Source of the DNA: Streptomyces sp. JHA26
GTDB lineage: Bacteria; Actinomycetota; Actinomycetes; Streptomycetales; Streptomycetaceae
Direction of reading: 5' to 3'
DNA length: 64,000 nt
NCBI RefSeq assembly: GCF_002005565.1
Contig: NZ_BDJC01000023.1
Span: forward strand, 36,143 to 100,142
Position numbers and translations under genes: made by a program. Within the stretch, counting starts at the first letter, position 1. Every line of letters starts with the position of its first letter. Below the pieces are notes generated by a model, which saw only the letters and a program-made list of their open reading frames with translations, did no database searches and was not told the origin of the DNA. Below, piece by piece: positions 45,828-54,470 of the stretch.

Positions 45828-48038
45828 TCAGCCCTTCTCCAGGTACTGCTCCCTCTCCTCGTCCAGGAGGGCGTCCAGGGCCGTCCGCAGGCCGGGGAGG
45901 CTCGTCAGTTCCGGGTCGGCGGCGACCACCGCCGCCGCCTCCTGCCTCGCCTCGGCGATGATCTCCTCGTCCTCGATGACCGCGAGGACGCGCAGGGAGG
46001 TGCGGGCGCCGGACTGGGCCTGGCCGAGGACGTCGCCCTCGCGCCGCTGTTCGAGGTCGATGCGGGAGAGCTCGAAGCCGTCGAGGGTGCCGGCGACGGC
46101 GCCCAGCCGCTGCCGGGCCGCGCTCGCCTCGGGCATCTCGGTGACCAGCAGGCACAGGCCGGGTGCGGAGCCGCGGCCGACGCGGCCGCGCAGCTGGTGG
46201 AGCTGGGAGACGCCGAAGCGGTCGGCGTCCATGATCACCATCGCGGTGGCGTTGGGGACGTTGACGCCCACCTCGATGACGGTCGTGGCGACCAGGACGT
46301 CGGTCTCCCCGGCGGCGAAGCGGCGCATGACGGCGTCCTTGTCGTCGGGCTGCATGCGGCCGTGCAGCACCTCGATCCCGAGGCCCTGGAGCGGGCCCTT
46401 CGCGAGCTGCTCGGCGACGTCGAGGACGGCGAGCGGGGGCCGCTTCTCGGCATCGTCGGCGGGTGGCCTGCCCTTCTTCCCGGGGGCCTCGTCCTCGTCG
46501 CCGATGCGCGGGCAGACGACGTACGCCTGATGGCCGTTGGACACCTCCTCGCGGACCCGTTCCCAGGCGCGCGCCAGGAAATGCGGTTTGTCGGCGGCCG
46601 GGACGACGTGGCTGGCGATCGGGGAGCGGCCGGCCGGGAGCTGGTCCAGGACGGAGGTCTCCAGGTCGCCGAAGACGGTCATGGCGACGGTGCGCGGGAT
46701 GGGCGTGGCGGTCATGACGAGCAGGTGCGGGGGCTGTTTGCCCTTGCCGCGCAGGGCGTCGCGCTGCTCGACGCCGAAGCGGTGCTGTTCGTCGACGACG
46801 ACCAGGCCGAGGTCGTGGAACTGCACCTTGTCCTCGATCAGCGCGTGCGTGCCGATGACGATGCCGGCCTCGCCGGTGGCCAGGTCGAGCAGGGCCCGGC
46901 GGCGGGCGGCGGCGCCCATCGAACCGGTGAGCAGCACCACCTTGGTGGCGTGCTCGGCACCGCCCAGCATGCCTCCCTCGGCCAGCTCGCCCATCATCTC
47001 GACGACCGACCGGTGGTGCTGCTGGGCGAGCACCTCGGTGGGCGCCAGCATCACGGCCTGCCCGCCGGAGTCGACGACGGCGAGCATGGCGCGCAGGGCG
47101 ACCAGGGTCTTGCCCGATCCGACCTCTCCCTGGAGCAGCCGGTGCATCGGGTGGTCGGTGGCGAGGTCGTCGAAGATCTCGCGGGACACCTTCCGCTGGC
47201 CGTCGGTGAGGGTGAAGGGGAGGCGGTCGTCGAAGGCCGTCAGCAGGCCGTCGGGGCTCGGTTTCCTGGGGACCGCGGGGAGTTGGGTCTCGGCGTGGCG
47301 GCGGCGGGCCAGGGCGACCTGGAGGACGAAGGCCTCGTCCCACTTCAGGCGGGCGCGGGCGTCCTCGATGTCCGCCTTGGTGTGCGGGCGGTGGATCTTC
47401 AGGAGGGCCTCGGGCAGGGAGACCAGGCCGCGGCCCTCGCGCAGCGAGTCGGGCAGGGGGTCGACGGCCTCCTGGGCGCTGGGCAGGATCGTCTGGACCG
47501 CCTTGCCGATCTTCCAGGACTCCAGCTTGGCGGTGGCCGGGTAGAGGGGGATCAGGGCGCCCGCCCAGGACTCGACGGGCTCGTCCCCGTCCTCGGTGCC
47601 GCCGCGCAGCAACTCGTACGCCGGGTGGGCCAGTTGGAGGCGGCGGTTGAAGACGGAGACCTTGCCCGCGAACATCGCCCGCGTGCCCGGCAGGAGCTCC
47701 TTGTGGGGCTTGTGGACGCCGTTGCCGAAGAAGACCAGCTGGAGACGGCCGCTGCCGTCCGTGATGGTCACCTCGAGGCGCTGTCCCTTGCCGCGCGGGG
47801 CCTTGGACGAGGCGAAGGTGTGCAGGCGGGCGTCCGCGACCTGGGCGACCACCGTGACGTGTTCGTCCATGGGGAGGTCGGCGAGGTGGGTGAGCTGGCC
47901 GCGCTCCTCGTATCTGCGGGGGTAGTGGTGGAGGAGGTCGCCGACGGTGTGCAGGCCGAGATGCTCGGCCATCACCTTCGCGGTGGCGGGGCCGAGCACC
48001 TTCTTGAGGGGTTCTTGCAGTGCGGGCACGGGGTCCAT
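45828..48038 (-). CDS. recG: ATP-dependent DNA helicase RecG
   Basis: RecG regresses stalled replication forks. The 736-residue product has the N-terminal wedge OB-fold (LTHLADLPMDEHVTVVAQVA...). The superfamily-2 core follows: LLQGEVGSGKTLVALRAMLA (Walker A), LVVVDEQHRFGVEQRDALRG (DEQH-type Walker B), VMTATPIPRTVAMTVFGDLE and QLRGRVGRGSAPGLCLLVTE. An insert around residue 490 is Lys/Pro/Asp-rich (GDEDEAPGKKGRPPADDAEK). The ATG at 48038 is chosen; a GTG at 48059 is possible. It precedes rsmD and coaD. Confidence 0.96.
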   Translation of the reverse strand: MDPVPALQEPLKKVLGPATAKVMAEHLGLHTVGDLLHHYPRRYEERGQLTHLADLPMDEHVTVVAQVADARLHTFASSKAPRGKGQRLEVTITDGSGRLQLVFFGNGVHKPHKELLPGTRAMFAGKVSVFNRRLQLAHPAYELLRGGTEDGDEPVESWAGALIPLYPATAKLESWKIGKAVQTILPSAQEAVDPLPDSLREGRGLVSLPEALLKIHRPHTKADIEDARARLKWDEAFVLQVALARRRHAETQLPAVPRKPSPDGLLTAFDDRLPFTLTDGQRKVSREIFDDLATDHPMHRLLQGEVGSGKTLVALRAMLAVVDSGGQAVMLAPTEVLAQQHHRSVVEMMGELAEGGMLGGAEHATKVVLLTGSMGAAARRRALLDLATGEAGIVIGTHALIEDKVQFHDLGLVVVDEQHRFGVEQRDALRGKGKQPPHLLVMTATPIPRTVAMTVFGDLETSVLDQLPAGRSPIASHVVPAADKPHFLARAWERVREEVSNGHQAYVVCPRIGDEDEAPGKKGRPPADDAEKRPPLAVLDVAEQLAKGPLQGLGIEVLHGRMQPDDKDAVMRRFAAGETDVLVATTVIEVGVNVPNATAMVIMDADRFGVSQLHQLRGRVGRGSAPGLCLLVTEMPEASAARQRLGAVAGTLDGFELSRIDLEQRREGDVLGQAQSGARTSLRVLAVIEDEEIIAEARQEAAAVVAADPELTSLPGLRTALDALLDEEREQYLEKG

Positions 48039-48088
48039 TGCACACCACGCCACTGACAACGCCGCCCGCCCCGCCGGGAAGGGGCGCG

Positions 48089-49819
48089 CTACTCCACGCC
48101 GATCAGGAGCAGCGCCCCTTGCCGGCCGCCTCGGTAGACGACCGTGTCGACGGCGAGGTAGGCCCCGCGGACCCGTGCCTCCAGGGTGTCCGCGAGGGGC
48201 TCCGGGGCGTCGTCGCCGAGTACCAGCGTGACCAGTTCGCCGCCCGCCGCGAGCATGCGGTCCAGCACCGTCCCGGCCACGGTCGTGACGTCCGCGCCGA
48301 TCACGGCCACGTCACCGTCGATGAGGCCGAGGACGTCGCCGGCCTGGCAGATGCCGGCCGTCGTCCAGGAGCGGTGCTCGGCGACGGTGACCTCGGCGTA
48401 GCGGGTGGCGCCGGCCGCCGAGGTCATCGCCACGACGTCCTCGTCGAAGCGCCGCTCGGGTTCGTGCACGGCGAGCGCGGCGATGCCCTGGACCGCGGAG
48501 CGGGTCGGGATCAGGGCGACGCGGACGCCCTCGGTGCGGACCTGCTCGGCCGCCGCGGCGGCGGTGTGGCGCAGCTCGGCGTCGTTGGGCAGCAGCACGA
48601 CCTCGCGCGCGTGCGCCCGCCGCAGGGCCTGGACGAGCTCCCCGCTCGCGGGCGGCTCCCCGGCGCGCGCGAGCACCGCGGTGGCGCCGGCCTCGGTGTA
48701 CAGCCCGGCCAGTCCCTCGCCGGGCACGACGGCGACGACGGCGCGCTGGGCCCGTTCCCTCGGCGGGCGCTCGGCGCCGGTGGTGTGCACGTCGCCGTGT
48801 CCGAAGTGGGTGATCCGGATCCGGTACGGCCGTCCGGCCTCGATGCCCGCCTCCACGGCGGCGCCGGCGTCGTCGACGTGCACGTGGACGTTCCACAGCC
48901 CGTCGCCGCCGACCACGACGAGCGAGTCCCCGAGGGCGTCGAGCCGCTGCCGCAGCCGCGTCACGGCGGTGTCCCCGGCCTCCAGGAGGTAGGTCACCTC
49001 GAAGGCGGGGCCGTCCGTCGCGGGGCACTCCCCGGTGGTCTCCCGGCCGGCGTGGTCCACGCGCGCGGGCGGCACCGCCGTCGCCGCTCCCGCCGCCGGC
49101 GTCCGCCCGGTGAAGGTCTCGACCAGGGCGGCGAGCACGGTCACCAGGCCGTGCCCCCCGGCGTCGACCACTCCGGCGCGTTCCAGGACCGGCAGCTGTC
49201 CGGGGGTGGCGGCGAGGGCCGCGCGGGCGCCCTCGTAGGCGGCGTGGGCCACGGCGGCGCAGTCGCCCTCGGCCCTCCCGGCCGCGTCGGCGGCGGCCGA
49301 GGCGACCGTGAGGACGGTTCCCTCGACCGGATGGGCCACGGCCTGCCGGGCGGAGTCGGCCGCGTGCCGCAGGGCCAGCCGCAGGCCCGGGCCGTCGGTG
49401 TGAGCGGACTCACCCGGGGCGGTGAGCACGTGGGCCAGGCCGCGCAACAGCTGGGCCAGGATGGTCCCGGAGTTGCCCCGGGCGCCGATCAGCGCCCCGT
49501 GCGCCATGGCGCCGACGGCGTCGGCCAGCGTGGGGCCGTCGGCCGCCCCGGCCGGGTCCGTGTCCGGGTCTCCCGGGTCCGTGTCCGTGTCCGGTCCGGC
49601 CGGTGCCCGGCCGACCTCGTGGGCCGCGAACACCGCCTCCACGGCGGCGGCGGCGGACTCGACGGTCAGGTAGAGGTTGGTCCCGGTGTCCCCGTCCGCG
49701 ACTGGGTAGACGTTGATGGCGTCGATCTCCTCGCGCGCCCGCCCGAGTGCGCGCAGCGACAGGCCGCACCAGGTGCGCACCGCCAGAGCGTCGAAGAACC
49801 TCTGCGGCACCTGCGGCAC
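48089..49819 (-). CDS. DAK2/DegV-like kinase-domain protein (FakA/YloV-like)
   Basis: A 576-residue protein. The N-terminal DhaL/DAK2 domain is seen in INVYPVADGDTGTNLYLTVE near residue 35 (the aspartates bind Mg-ATP) and ALIGARGNSGTILAQLLRGL near residue 105. The C-terminal half is the YloV/DegV-like part (VVAVVPGEGLAGLYTEAGAT). In Firmicutes FakA phosphorylates FakB-bound fatty acids. Whether this actinobacterial member does the same is unproven. The GTG at 49819 with GGGAGG five bases upstream is preferred to GTG at 49810 and to longer frames. It is divergent from rpmB and next to recG, the usual order. Confidence 0.9.
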   Translation of the reverse strand: MPQVPQRFFDALAVRTWCGLSLRALGRAREEIDAINVYPVADGDTGTNLYLTVESAAAAVEAVFAAHEVGRAPAGPDTDTDPGDPDTDPAGAADGPTLADAVGAMAHGALIGARGNSGTILAQLLRGLAHVLTAPGESAHTDGPGLRLALRHAADSARQAVAHPVEGTVLTVASAAADAAGRAEGDCAAVAHAAYEGARAALAATPGQLPVLERAGVVDAGGHGLVTVLAALVETFTGRTPAAGAATAVPPARVDHAGRETTGECPATDGPAFEVTYLLEAGDTAVTRLRQRLDALGDSLVVVGGDGLWNVHVHVDDAGAAVEAGIEAGRPYRIRITHFGHGDVHTTGAERPPRERAQRAVVAVVPGEGLAGLYTEAGATAVLARAGEPPASGELVQALRRAHAREVVLLPNDAELRHTAAAAAEQVRTEGVRVALIPTRSAVQGIAALAVHEPERRFDEDVVAMTSAAGATRYAEVTVAEHRSWTTAGICQAGDVLGLIDGDVAVIGADVTTVAGTVLDRMLAAGGELVTLVLGDDAPEPLADTLEARVRGAYLAVDTVVYRGGRQGALLLIGVE

Positions 49820-49920
49820 CTGCGCCTCCCTGAGCTGCTGGACGTGGCAGGCAGCGTAGACCCCGGGTGGGTGCCCGCCGGAAGAGGGCCGGGGGCGGAC
49901 CGCTGAACCGCCGTGGTAGT

Positions 49921-49955
49921 TTCGTTGTACGGGAGCAGCCGTTGTATGCTGCTCC
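49921..49955 (+). promoter_or_regulatory. Candidate rpmB promoter with dyad
   Basis: TTCGTT (49921-49926), 18 nt, TATGCT (49945-49950), a plausible promoter. An 8-bp perfect inverted repeat GGAGCAGC/GCTGCTCC (49932-49939, 49948-49955) overlaps the -10 element. It could be an operator for the rpmB transcript or chance symmetry. No Zur-like motif is seen. Confidence 0.45.
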
Positions 49956-50082
49956 GGTTGCCCGATCCGATCGGGCTCTCCCCCTGGCACCGCCACTCAG
50001 ATCACGGACCGTTCGCGCTCGAGATCCTGTCCCGGCATGCCGGGATCAACCGTAAGTGCATCTGAAGTCTTTGGAGTGACCC

Positions 50083-50268
50083 GTGGCTGCCAACTGCGAC
50101 GTCTGCGGCAAGGGGCCGGGCTTCGGCAACAACATCTCGCACTCGCACCGCCGTACGTCCCGCCGCTGGAACCCGAACATCCAGCGTGTGCGTACCGTGG
50201 TGGGCGGGACGCCGAAGCGCGTGAACGCTTGCACCTCGTGCATCAAGGCCGGCAAGGTCTCGCGCTGA
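50083..50268 (+). CDS. rpmB: 50S ribosomal protein L28
   Basis: The 61-residue L28, [20 protein letters not shown] onward. It has two cysteine pairs (CDVC at 5-8; CTSC near 50), making it the zinc-binding C+ form. Downstream a textbook terminator shows that it is a monocistronic gene. GTG start at 50083 with GGAGTGACCC upstream. It is divergent from the DAK2 gene; recG and DAK2 next to rpmB is a widely conserved order. Confidence 0.97.
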   Translation: MAANCDVCGKGPGFGNNISHSHRRTSRRWNPNIQRVRTVVGGTPKRVNACTSCIKAGKVSR

Positions 50269-50311
50269 CGCGTCAGCTGAGCGCGCGGCCACTGTCCGGT
50301 CCGCTGCACTG

Positions 50312-50341
50312 AGCCGGTCCACTTCGGTGGGCCGGCTTTTT
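50312..50341 (+). terminator. rpmB intrinsic terminator
   Basis: AGCCGGTCCAC, TTCG tetraloop, GTGGGCCGGCT (one G-U pair), followed by TTTTT. Starts 44 nt after the rpmB stop. Confidence 0.92.
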
Positions 50342-50458
50342 GCCGTGCCCGGATCCTGCCGTGCCCGGATTCTTCGGGGAGCACCGGCGTCTCCCGCTCG
50401 CTTCCCGCGCGCCGACCGCCCTCTTCCGGCGGCCGGCGCGGAGGGACGCCCCCCGGTG

Positions 50459-51262
50459 TCACGCCGAGAGCGTGTCCCGCCGCAGCTCCCAGCCGTGGTC
50501 CACGGGACCGATGCCGCCGCCGAGCGCGAATCCGGCCGCGATCGCGCCGGTGACGTACTCCTTGGCGGCCGTCACGGCCCGGGGCACCGTCTGCCCCTTC
50601 GCCAGGCCGCAGGCGACGGCCGACGCGAGGGTGCAGCCCGTGCCGTGCGTGTGCCGGTTGTCCAGGCGCGGGGCGCGCAGCCAGTGCTCCTCGGAGCCGT
50701 CCGTGAGCAGGTCCACGGCGTCGCCCGACAGGTGCCCTCCCTTGATCAGCACCCACCGCGGGCCGAACTCCAGCACGGCGGCGGCGGCCCGGCGCAGGTC
50801 GGCCTCGGACTCGACGCGCACGCCGGTGAGTTGCGCGACCTCGTCGAGGTTGGGCGTGGCGACGGTGGCCACCGGCAGCAGCTTGGTGCGTACGGAGTCC
50901 AGGGCGGAGGCGGCGAGCAGCGCGTCGCCGTGCTTGGAGACGCCGACCGGGTCGACGACGGCCGGGGCGTCGGTGGAGCCGATCAATTCGGCGACCGTCT
51001 CGACGAGTTCGGCGGAGGAGAGCATCCCGGTCTTGACCGCCTGCACGCCGATGTCGTCGACGACGCTGCGGTACTGGGCCCGGACCGCCTCCACGGGCAG
51101 CTCCCAGGCGCCCTGCACGCCGAGGGAGTTCTGCGCGGTGACGGCGGTGAGCACGCTCATGCCGTGCGTGCCGAGGGCGAGCATCGTCTTCAGGTCGGCC
51201 TGGACGCCGGCGCCGCCGCCGGAGTCGGACCCGGCCACGGTGAGGACCAGGGGCGGCCTCAC
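50459..51262 (-). CDS. thiD: Hydroxymethylpyrimidine (phosphate) kinase ThiD
   Basis: ThiD phosphorylates HMP to HMP-PP for thiamine synthesis. The 267-residue ribokinase-fold product starts [20 protein letters not shown]. It has the family block [20 protein letters not shown] rendered here as [20 protein letters not shown]. The ATP-site [20 protein letters not shown] (Gly/Thr anion hole and catalytic Cys region) lies near residue 205. The GTG at 51262 overlaps the thiL stop (GTGA), so thiL-thiD is an operon. No TPP riboswitch is seen upstream. Confidence 0.95.
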   Translation of the reverse strand: MRPPLVLTVAGSDSGGGAGVQADLKTMLALGTHGMSVLTAVTAQNSLGVQGAWELPVEAVRAQYRSVVDDIGVQAVKTGMLSSAELVETVAELIGSTDAPAVVDPVGVSKHGDALLAASALDSVRTKLLPVATVATPNLDEVAQLTGVRVESEADLRRAAAAVLEFGPRWVLIKGGHLSGDAVDLLTDGSEEHWLRAPRLDNRHTHGTGCTLASAVACGLAKGQTVPRAVTAAKEYVTGAIAAGFALGGGIGPVDHGWELRRDTLSA

Positions 51263-52227
51263 GCCTCGGCCTCCCCGCCGAAGTGGTCCCAGCCGCCCTT
51301 GCTGGTCCAGGGCGCCCCGTCGACGGTCACCTGGGGCAGTGCCGAGGGGTTGAGGACCTCGCCGATGACCTTCCAGCGGGCGGGCAGCTTCACGTCGGGC
51401 GGGAAGGTCGCCACGATCGCGTGGTCCTCTCCGCCGGTGAGCACCCACTGCATCGGGTCCACGCCGACGGCCTGACCGATGTCGTTCATCTGGGACGGGA
51501 TGTCGATCTGCCCCGAGCGGATGTCGATCCTGACCTTGCTGGCCTCGGCGATGTGGCCGAGGTCCGCGATCAGTCCGTCGCTCACGTCGCACATCGCGGT
51601 GGCGCCGAGCCCCGCGGCGGCCGGGCCCGCGTGGTACGGCGGCTCGGGGCGGCGGTGGGCCTCGACGAAGGCGCGCGGCGAGCGGAAGCCGCGGGAGAGC
51701 ACGGCGAAACCGGCCGCGGACCAGCCGAGCCAGCCGGTCACCGCGACGAGGTCGCCGGGCTGGGCGCCGCCCCGGGTGACGGGCTCCTGGTTGCGCAGGT
51801 CGCCGAGGGCGGTGATGGACACGGTGATGGTGTCGCCGCGCACCACGTCGCCGCCGACCACGGAGGCGCCCGCGACCTGGCACTCGTCGCGCAGTCCGTC
51901 CATCAGCTCGGTCGGCCAGGTCACCGGGAGTTCGGCGGGCACGACCAGGCCGAGCAGCAGCGCGGTCGGCACGGCGCCCATCGCGGCGATGTCGGCGAGG
52001 TTCTGCGCCGCGGCCTTGCGGCCCACGTCGTACGCGGTCGACCAGTCGCGCCGGAAGTGCCGCCCCTCGACGAGGATGTCGGTGCTGGCCACGACCCGGC
52101 GGTCGGGCGCGGCGACCACCGCGGCGTCGTCGCCGGGACCGACCCGGACCGCCGGGGTGGAGGTGAGCCGGGAGGTGAGCTCCCTGATGAGCCCGAACTC
52201 CCCGAGCTCACCAACAGTGCCCTTCAT
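51259..52227 (-). CDS. thiL: Thiamine-monophosphate kinase ThiL
   Basis: ThiL converts TMP to the cofactor TPP. The 322-residue product belongs to the PurM/ThiL ATP-binding superfamily. Markers are [20 protein letters not shown] near residue 26, [15 protein letters not shown] near 48, [20 protein letters not shown] near 120, and [18 protein letters not shown] near 210. The ATG at 52227 gives the usual start, [14 protein letters not shown]. It lies upstream of and overlaps thiD, and is divergent from the Lrp-type gene. Confidence 0.95.
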   Translation of the reverse strand: MKGTVGELGEFGLIRELTSRLTSTPAVRVGPGDDAAVVAAPDRRVVASTDILVEGRHFRRDWSTAYDVGRKAAAQNLADIAAMGAVPTALLLGLVVPAELPVTWPTELMDGLRDECQVAGASVVGGDVVRGDTITVSITALGDLRNQEPVTRGGAQPGDLVAVTGWLGWSAAGFAVLSRGFRSPRAFVEAHRRPEPPYHAGPAAAGLGATAMCDVSDGLIADLGHIAEASKVRIDIRSGQIDIPSQMNDIGQAVGVDPMQWVLTGGEDHAIVATFPPDVKLPARWKVIGEVLNPSALPQVTVDGAPWTSKGGWDHFGGEAEA

Positions 52228-52453
52228 TGCCTTACGCCCCTTCTGTCCCTGTCCGTGCCCGGTCGCGCGTCATCTCTGTCCTGGTTACGGTCGACATGGC
52301 CGTTGTCACGGTCGGCGTGTTCGTCGGCCCGTCCCATCACAACACCCCGGCGCGCGGGCCCGGCACCCCGCGGGTCTCCCCGCGGGGAGCGACGACGCGA
52401 TACCGTGGCGTTCCTTTTCCCCACATGATCCTCGTGGCCGCTGTGGAGGTTCC

Positions 52454-52687
52454 GTGGTACAGGCGTACATCCTGATCCAGACGGAGGTCGGCAAGGCGTC
52501 GGCCGTCGCCGAGACGATCAGCAAGATCCCTGGAGTGATCCAGGCCGAGGACGTGACGGGACCCTACGACGTCATTGTCCGCGCCCAGTCCGACACCGTC
52601 GACGAGCTGGGCCGCATGGTGGTTGCCAAGGTCCAGCAAGTGGACGGCATCACCCGCACCCTGACCTGCCCGGTCGTTCATCTCTAG
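52454..52687 (+). CDS. Lrp/AsnC-type ligand-binding domain protein
   Basis: A 77-residue protein made only of the RAM/ACT-like effector domain of Lrp/AsnC regulators, VVQAYILIQTEVGKASAVAE through DGITRTLTCPVVHL, with no helix-turn-helix. Such stand-alone RAM proteins oligomerise and bind amino acids, and may modify full-length Lrp proteins; no function is proven here. GTG at 52454 with GGAGGT upstream. It is followed by the DUF3515 gene 20 nt later and may be co-transcribed. Confidence 0.92.
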   Translation: MVQAYILIQTEVGKASAVAETISKIPGVIQAEDVTGPYDVIVRAQSDTVDELGRMVVAKVQQVDGITRTLTCPVVHL

Positions 52688-52707
52688 CCCCCGTCTACGC
52701 TGGGCCG

Positions 52708-53190
52708 GTGAACTCCTACCGTCACCGGCTCCTCCGCCTGCCCGCTCTCGCGTTGTTGATCGCCGCCGCAGGCTGCTCCTCGGCAGACGACAGCGTGTCG
52801 GCGGCGGTTCCCAGCCCGGACGCGAAGGTCACCGAGCTGTGCCAGAACCTGGACGAGGCGCTGCCGTCGACGGTGGACGGCCTGAACCGTGAGGATCCCG
52901 AGCCCGCCTCCGCGCTGACGGCGGGCTGGGGAAACCCGCTGATCATACTGCGTTGCGGGGTGGAGCGGCCCGCGGAGATGAACGATCCGGAGGCCGACGG
53001 CGTCGAGGTCGACGGTGTGGGCTGGCAGCTGCAGAAACAGAAGAACGGGGCGTTCCGGTTCACCACGACGCTGCGCGAGGCGTACGTCGAGGTGACGATC
53101 CCCGAGGAGCGCGCCGGGGACGGGATGGCGCCGTTGGTCGACCTCGCCCCCGCCGTGAAGAAGGCGATCCCCGAGGGGATCGCCTTCTGA
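52708..53190 (+). CDS. DUF3515 lipoprotein
   Basis: A 160-residue predicted lipoprotein. The signal peptide is RHRLLRLPALALLIAAAGCS with the lipobox at AAGC, so Cys23 would be lipidated. The mature part contains DUF3515 features: VTELCQNLDEALPSTVDGL and GNPLIILRCGVERPAE, with two cysteines likely disulphide-bonded. Function unknown; the family is actinobacterial. GTG start at 52708. The last codons contain a perfect hairpin (see terminator). Confidence 0.9.
   Translation: MNSYRHRLLRLPALALLIAAAGCSSADDSVSAAVPSPDAKVTELCQNLDEALPSTVDGLNREDPEPASALTAGWGNPLIILRCGVERPAEMNDPEADGVEVDGVGWQLQKQKNGAFRFTTTLREAYVEVTIPEERAGDGMAPLVDLAPAVKKAIPEGIAF
53161..53186 (+). terminator. Hairpin embedded in the 3' end of the DUF3515 gene
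   Basis: AAGGCGATCCC, tetraloop CGAG, GGGATCGCCTT: perfect 11-bp stem ending one base before the last sense bases and stop codon. No T-tract. It probably serves as the terminator between this gene and convergent ddl. Confidence 0.65.
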
Positions 53191-53220
53191 GACGTCTGGG
53201 ACGGCGGGATCCGTCGTGGG

Positions 53221-54378
53221 TCAGCGCAGGCCCGTGGGGCGCCGCAGCGCCGCCTGGACCAGCCGGTCCACCAGCTCCGCGTAGTCGATGCCGGTGGCCT
53301 CCCACATCTTGGGGTACATCGAGATCGGCGTGAAGCCGGGCATCGTGTTGATCTCGTTGATCACGAACTCGCCGTCCTCGGTGAGGAAGAAGTCCGCGCG
53401 CACCAGTCCTTCGCAGGAGGCCGCGTCGAACGCCCCGACGGCCAGCCGCTGGACCTCGGCGGTCTCCTCGGGCGTCAGCGGGGCGGGCACGACACCGGGC
53501 GTGGAGTCGATGTACTTGGCCTCGAAGTCGTAGTACGCGTGGGCCGAGGGCGGCGGGATCTCGGCGGGGACGGAGGCCCGGGGGCCGTCCTCGAACTCCA
53601 GCACCCCGCACTCGATCTCCCGGCCGCGCAGGGCCGCCTCGACCAGGATCTTCGGGTCGTGGCGGCGGGCCTCCTCGATCGCCTCGTCGAGCCCCGCGAG
53701 GTCGTCGACCTTGGTGATGCCGATGGAGGAACCCGCGCGGGCGGGCTTCACGAACAGCGGCCAGCCGTGCTCGCCGGCGAAGTCCACGATCCTCCCGCGG
53801 GCGCCGGAACGGTCCTGCTCCCACTCGCGCGGCCGGATCACCACGTACGGGCCGACCTTCAGCCCGTAGGAGGTGAACACCGCCTTCATGTACTCCTTGT
53901 CCTGGCCGACGGCCGAGGCGAGCACGCCCGAACCGACGTACGGCACGCCGGACAGCTCCAGCAGACCCTGCAGGGTGCCGTCCTCGCCGTAGGGGCCGTG
54001 CAGCACGGGGAAGACGACGTCGACCTCGCCCAGCGCCTTGGGCACGGAGCCGGGTTCGCTGTAGACGACCTCGCGGCTGGCGGGGTCGACGGGGAGCACC
54101 ACGGTGCCCTCGGCCGACTCGGCGAGCTGGTCGACGCTCGGGGTGCGCCGCTCGGTGATCGCCATGCGCTCCGGCTCGTCGGCGGTGAGCGCCCAGCGCC
54201 CGTCCTGGGTGATGCCGATCGGCAGGACGTCGTACTTCGTCCGGTCGATGGCCGCGAGGACGGCGCCGGCGGTGACCACGGAGATCCCGTGTTCGGAGCT
54301 GCGCCCGCCGAACACGACGGCCACACGCGGTCTGCGAGGCGGCTGCTCGGGGCTCTGGGGGAGGTTCTCGGTGCTCAT
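53221..54378 (-). CDS. ddl: D-alanine--D-alanine ligase
   Basis: Ddl makes the D-Ala-D-Ala dipeptide for peptidoglycan. The 385-residue ATP-grasp product has PRVAVVFGGRSSEHGISVVT at residue 18, the serine/His-containing ATP loop. It continues with VVFPVLHGPYGEDGTLQGLL and VKPARAGSSIGITKV. RADFFLTEDGEFVINEINTMPGF (ligands for Mg) lies near the end. The residue after GEDGT and the YDFEAKY-like block (YYDFEAKYIDST) indicate D-Ala rather than D-Lac specificity. That is inference from family knowledge; no vancomycin-resistance genes are near. ATG at 54378. Confidence 0.95.
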   Translation of the reverse strand: MSTENLPQSPEQPPRRPRVAVVFGGRSSEHGISVVTAGAVLAAIDRTKYDVLPIGITQDGRWALTADEPERMAITERRTPSVDQLAESAEGTVVLPVDPASREVVYSEPGSVPKALGEVDVVFPVLHGPYGEDGTLQGLLELSGVPYVGSGVLASAVGQDKEYMKAVFTSYGLKVGPYVVIRPREWEQDRSGARGRIVDFAGEHGWPLFVKPARAGSSIGITKVDDLAGLDEAIEEARRHDPKILVEAALRGREIECGVLEFEDGPRASVPAEIPPPSAHAYYDFEAKYIDSTPGVVPAPLTPEETAEVQRLAVGAFDAASCEGLVRADFFLTEDGEFVINEINTMPGFTPISMYPKMWEATGIDYAELVDRLVQAALRRPTGLR

Positions 54379-54470
54379 ATCGCGTCGAGAGTACCCGCCC
54401 GCGGTGCCGCGAGACAGCGTCGGCGGGGCCGCGTGGCGCGGGCGGCACCCGGGTGCCGGTCCGGCGTCGC

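Noticed and set aside
52228..52453. TPP riboswitch upstream of thiL
   Set aside because: Conserved thi-box segments were not seen in the leader.
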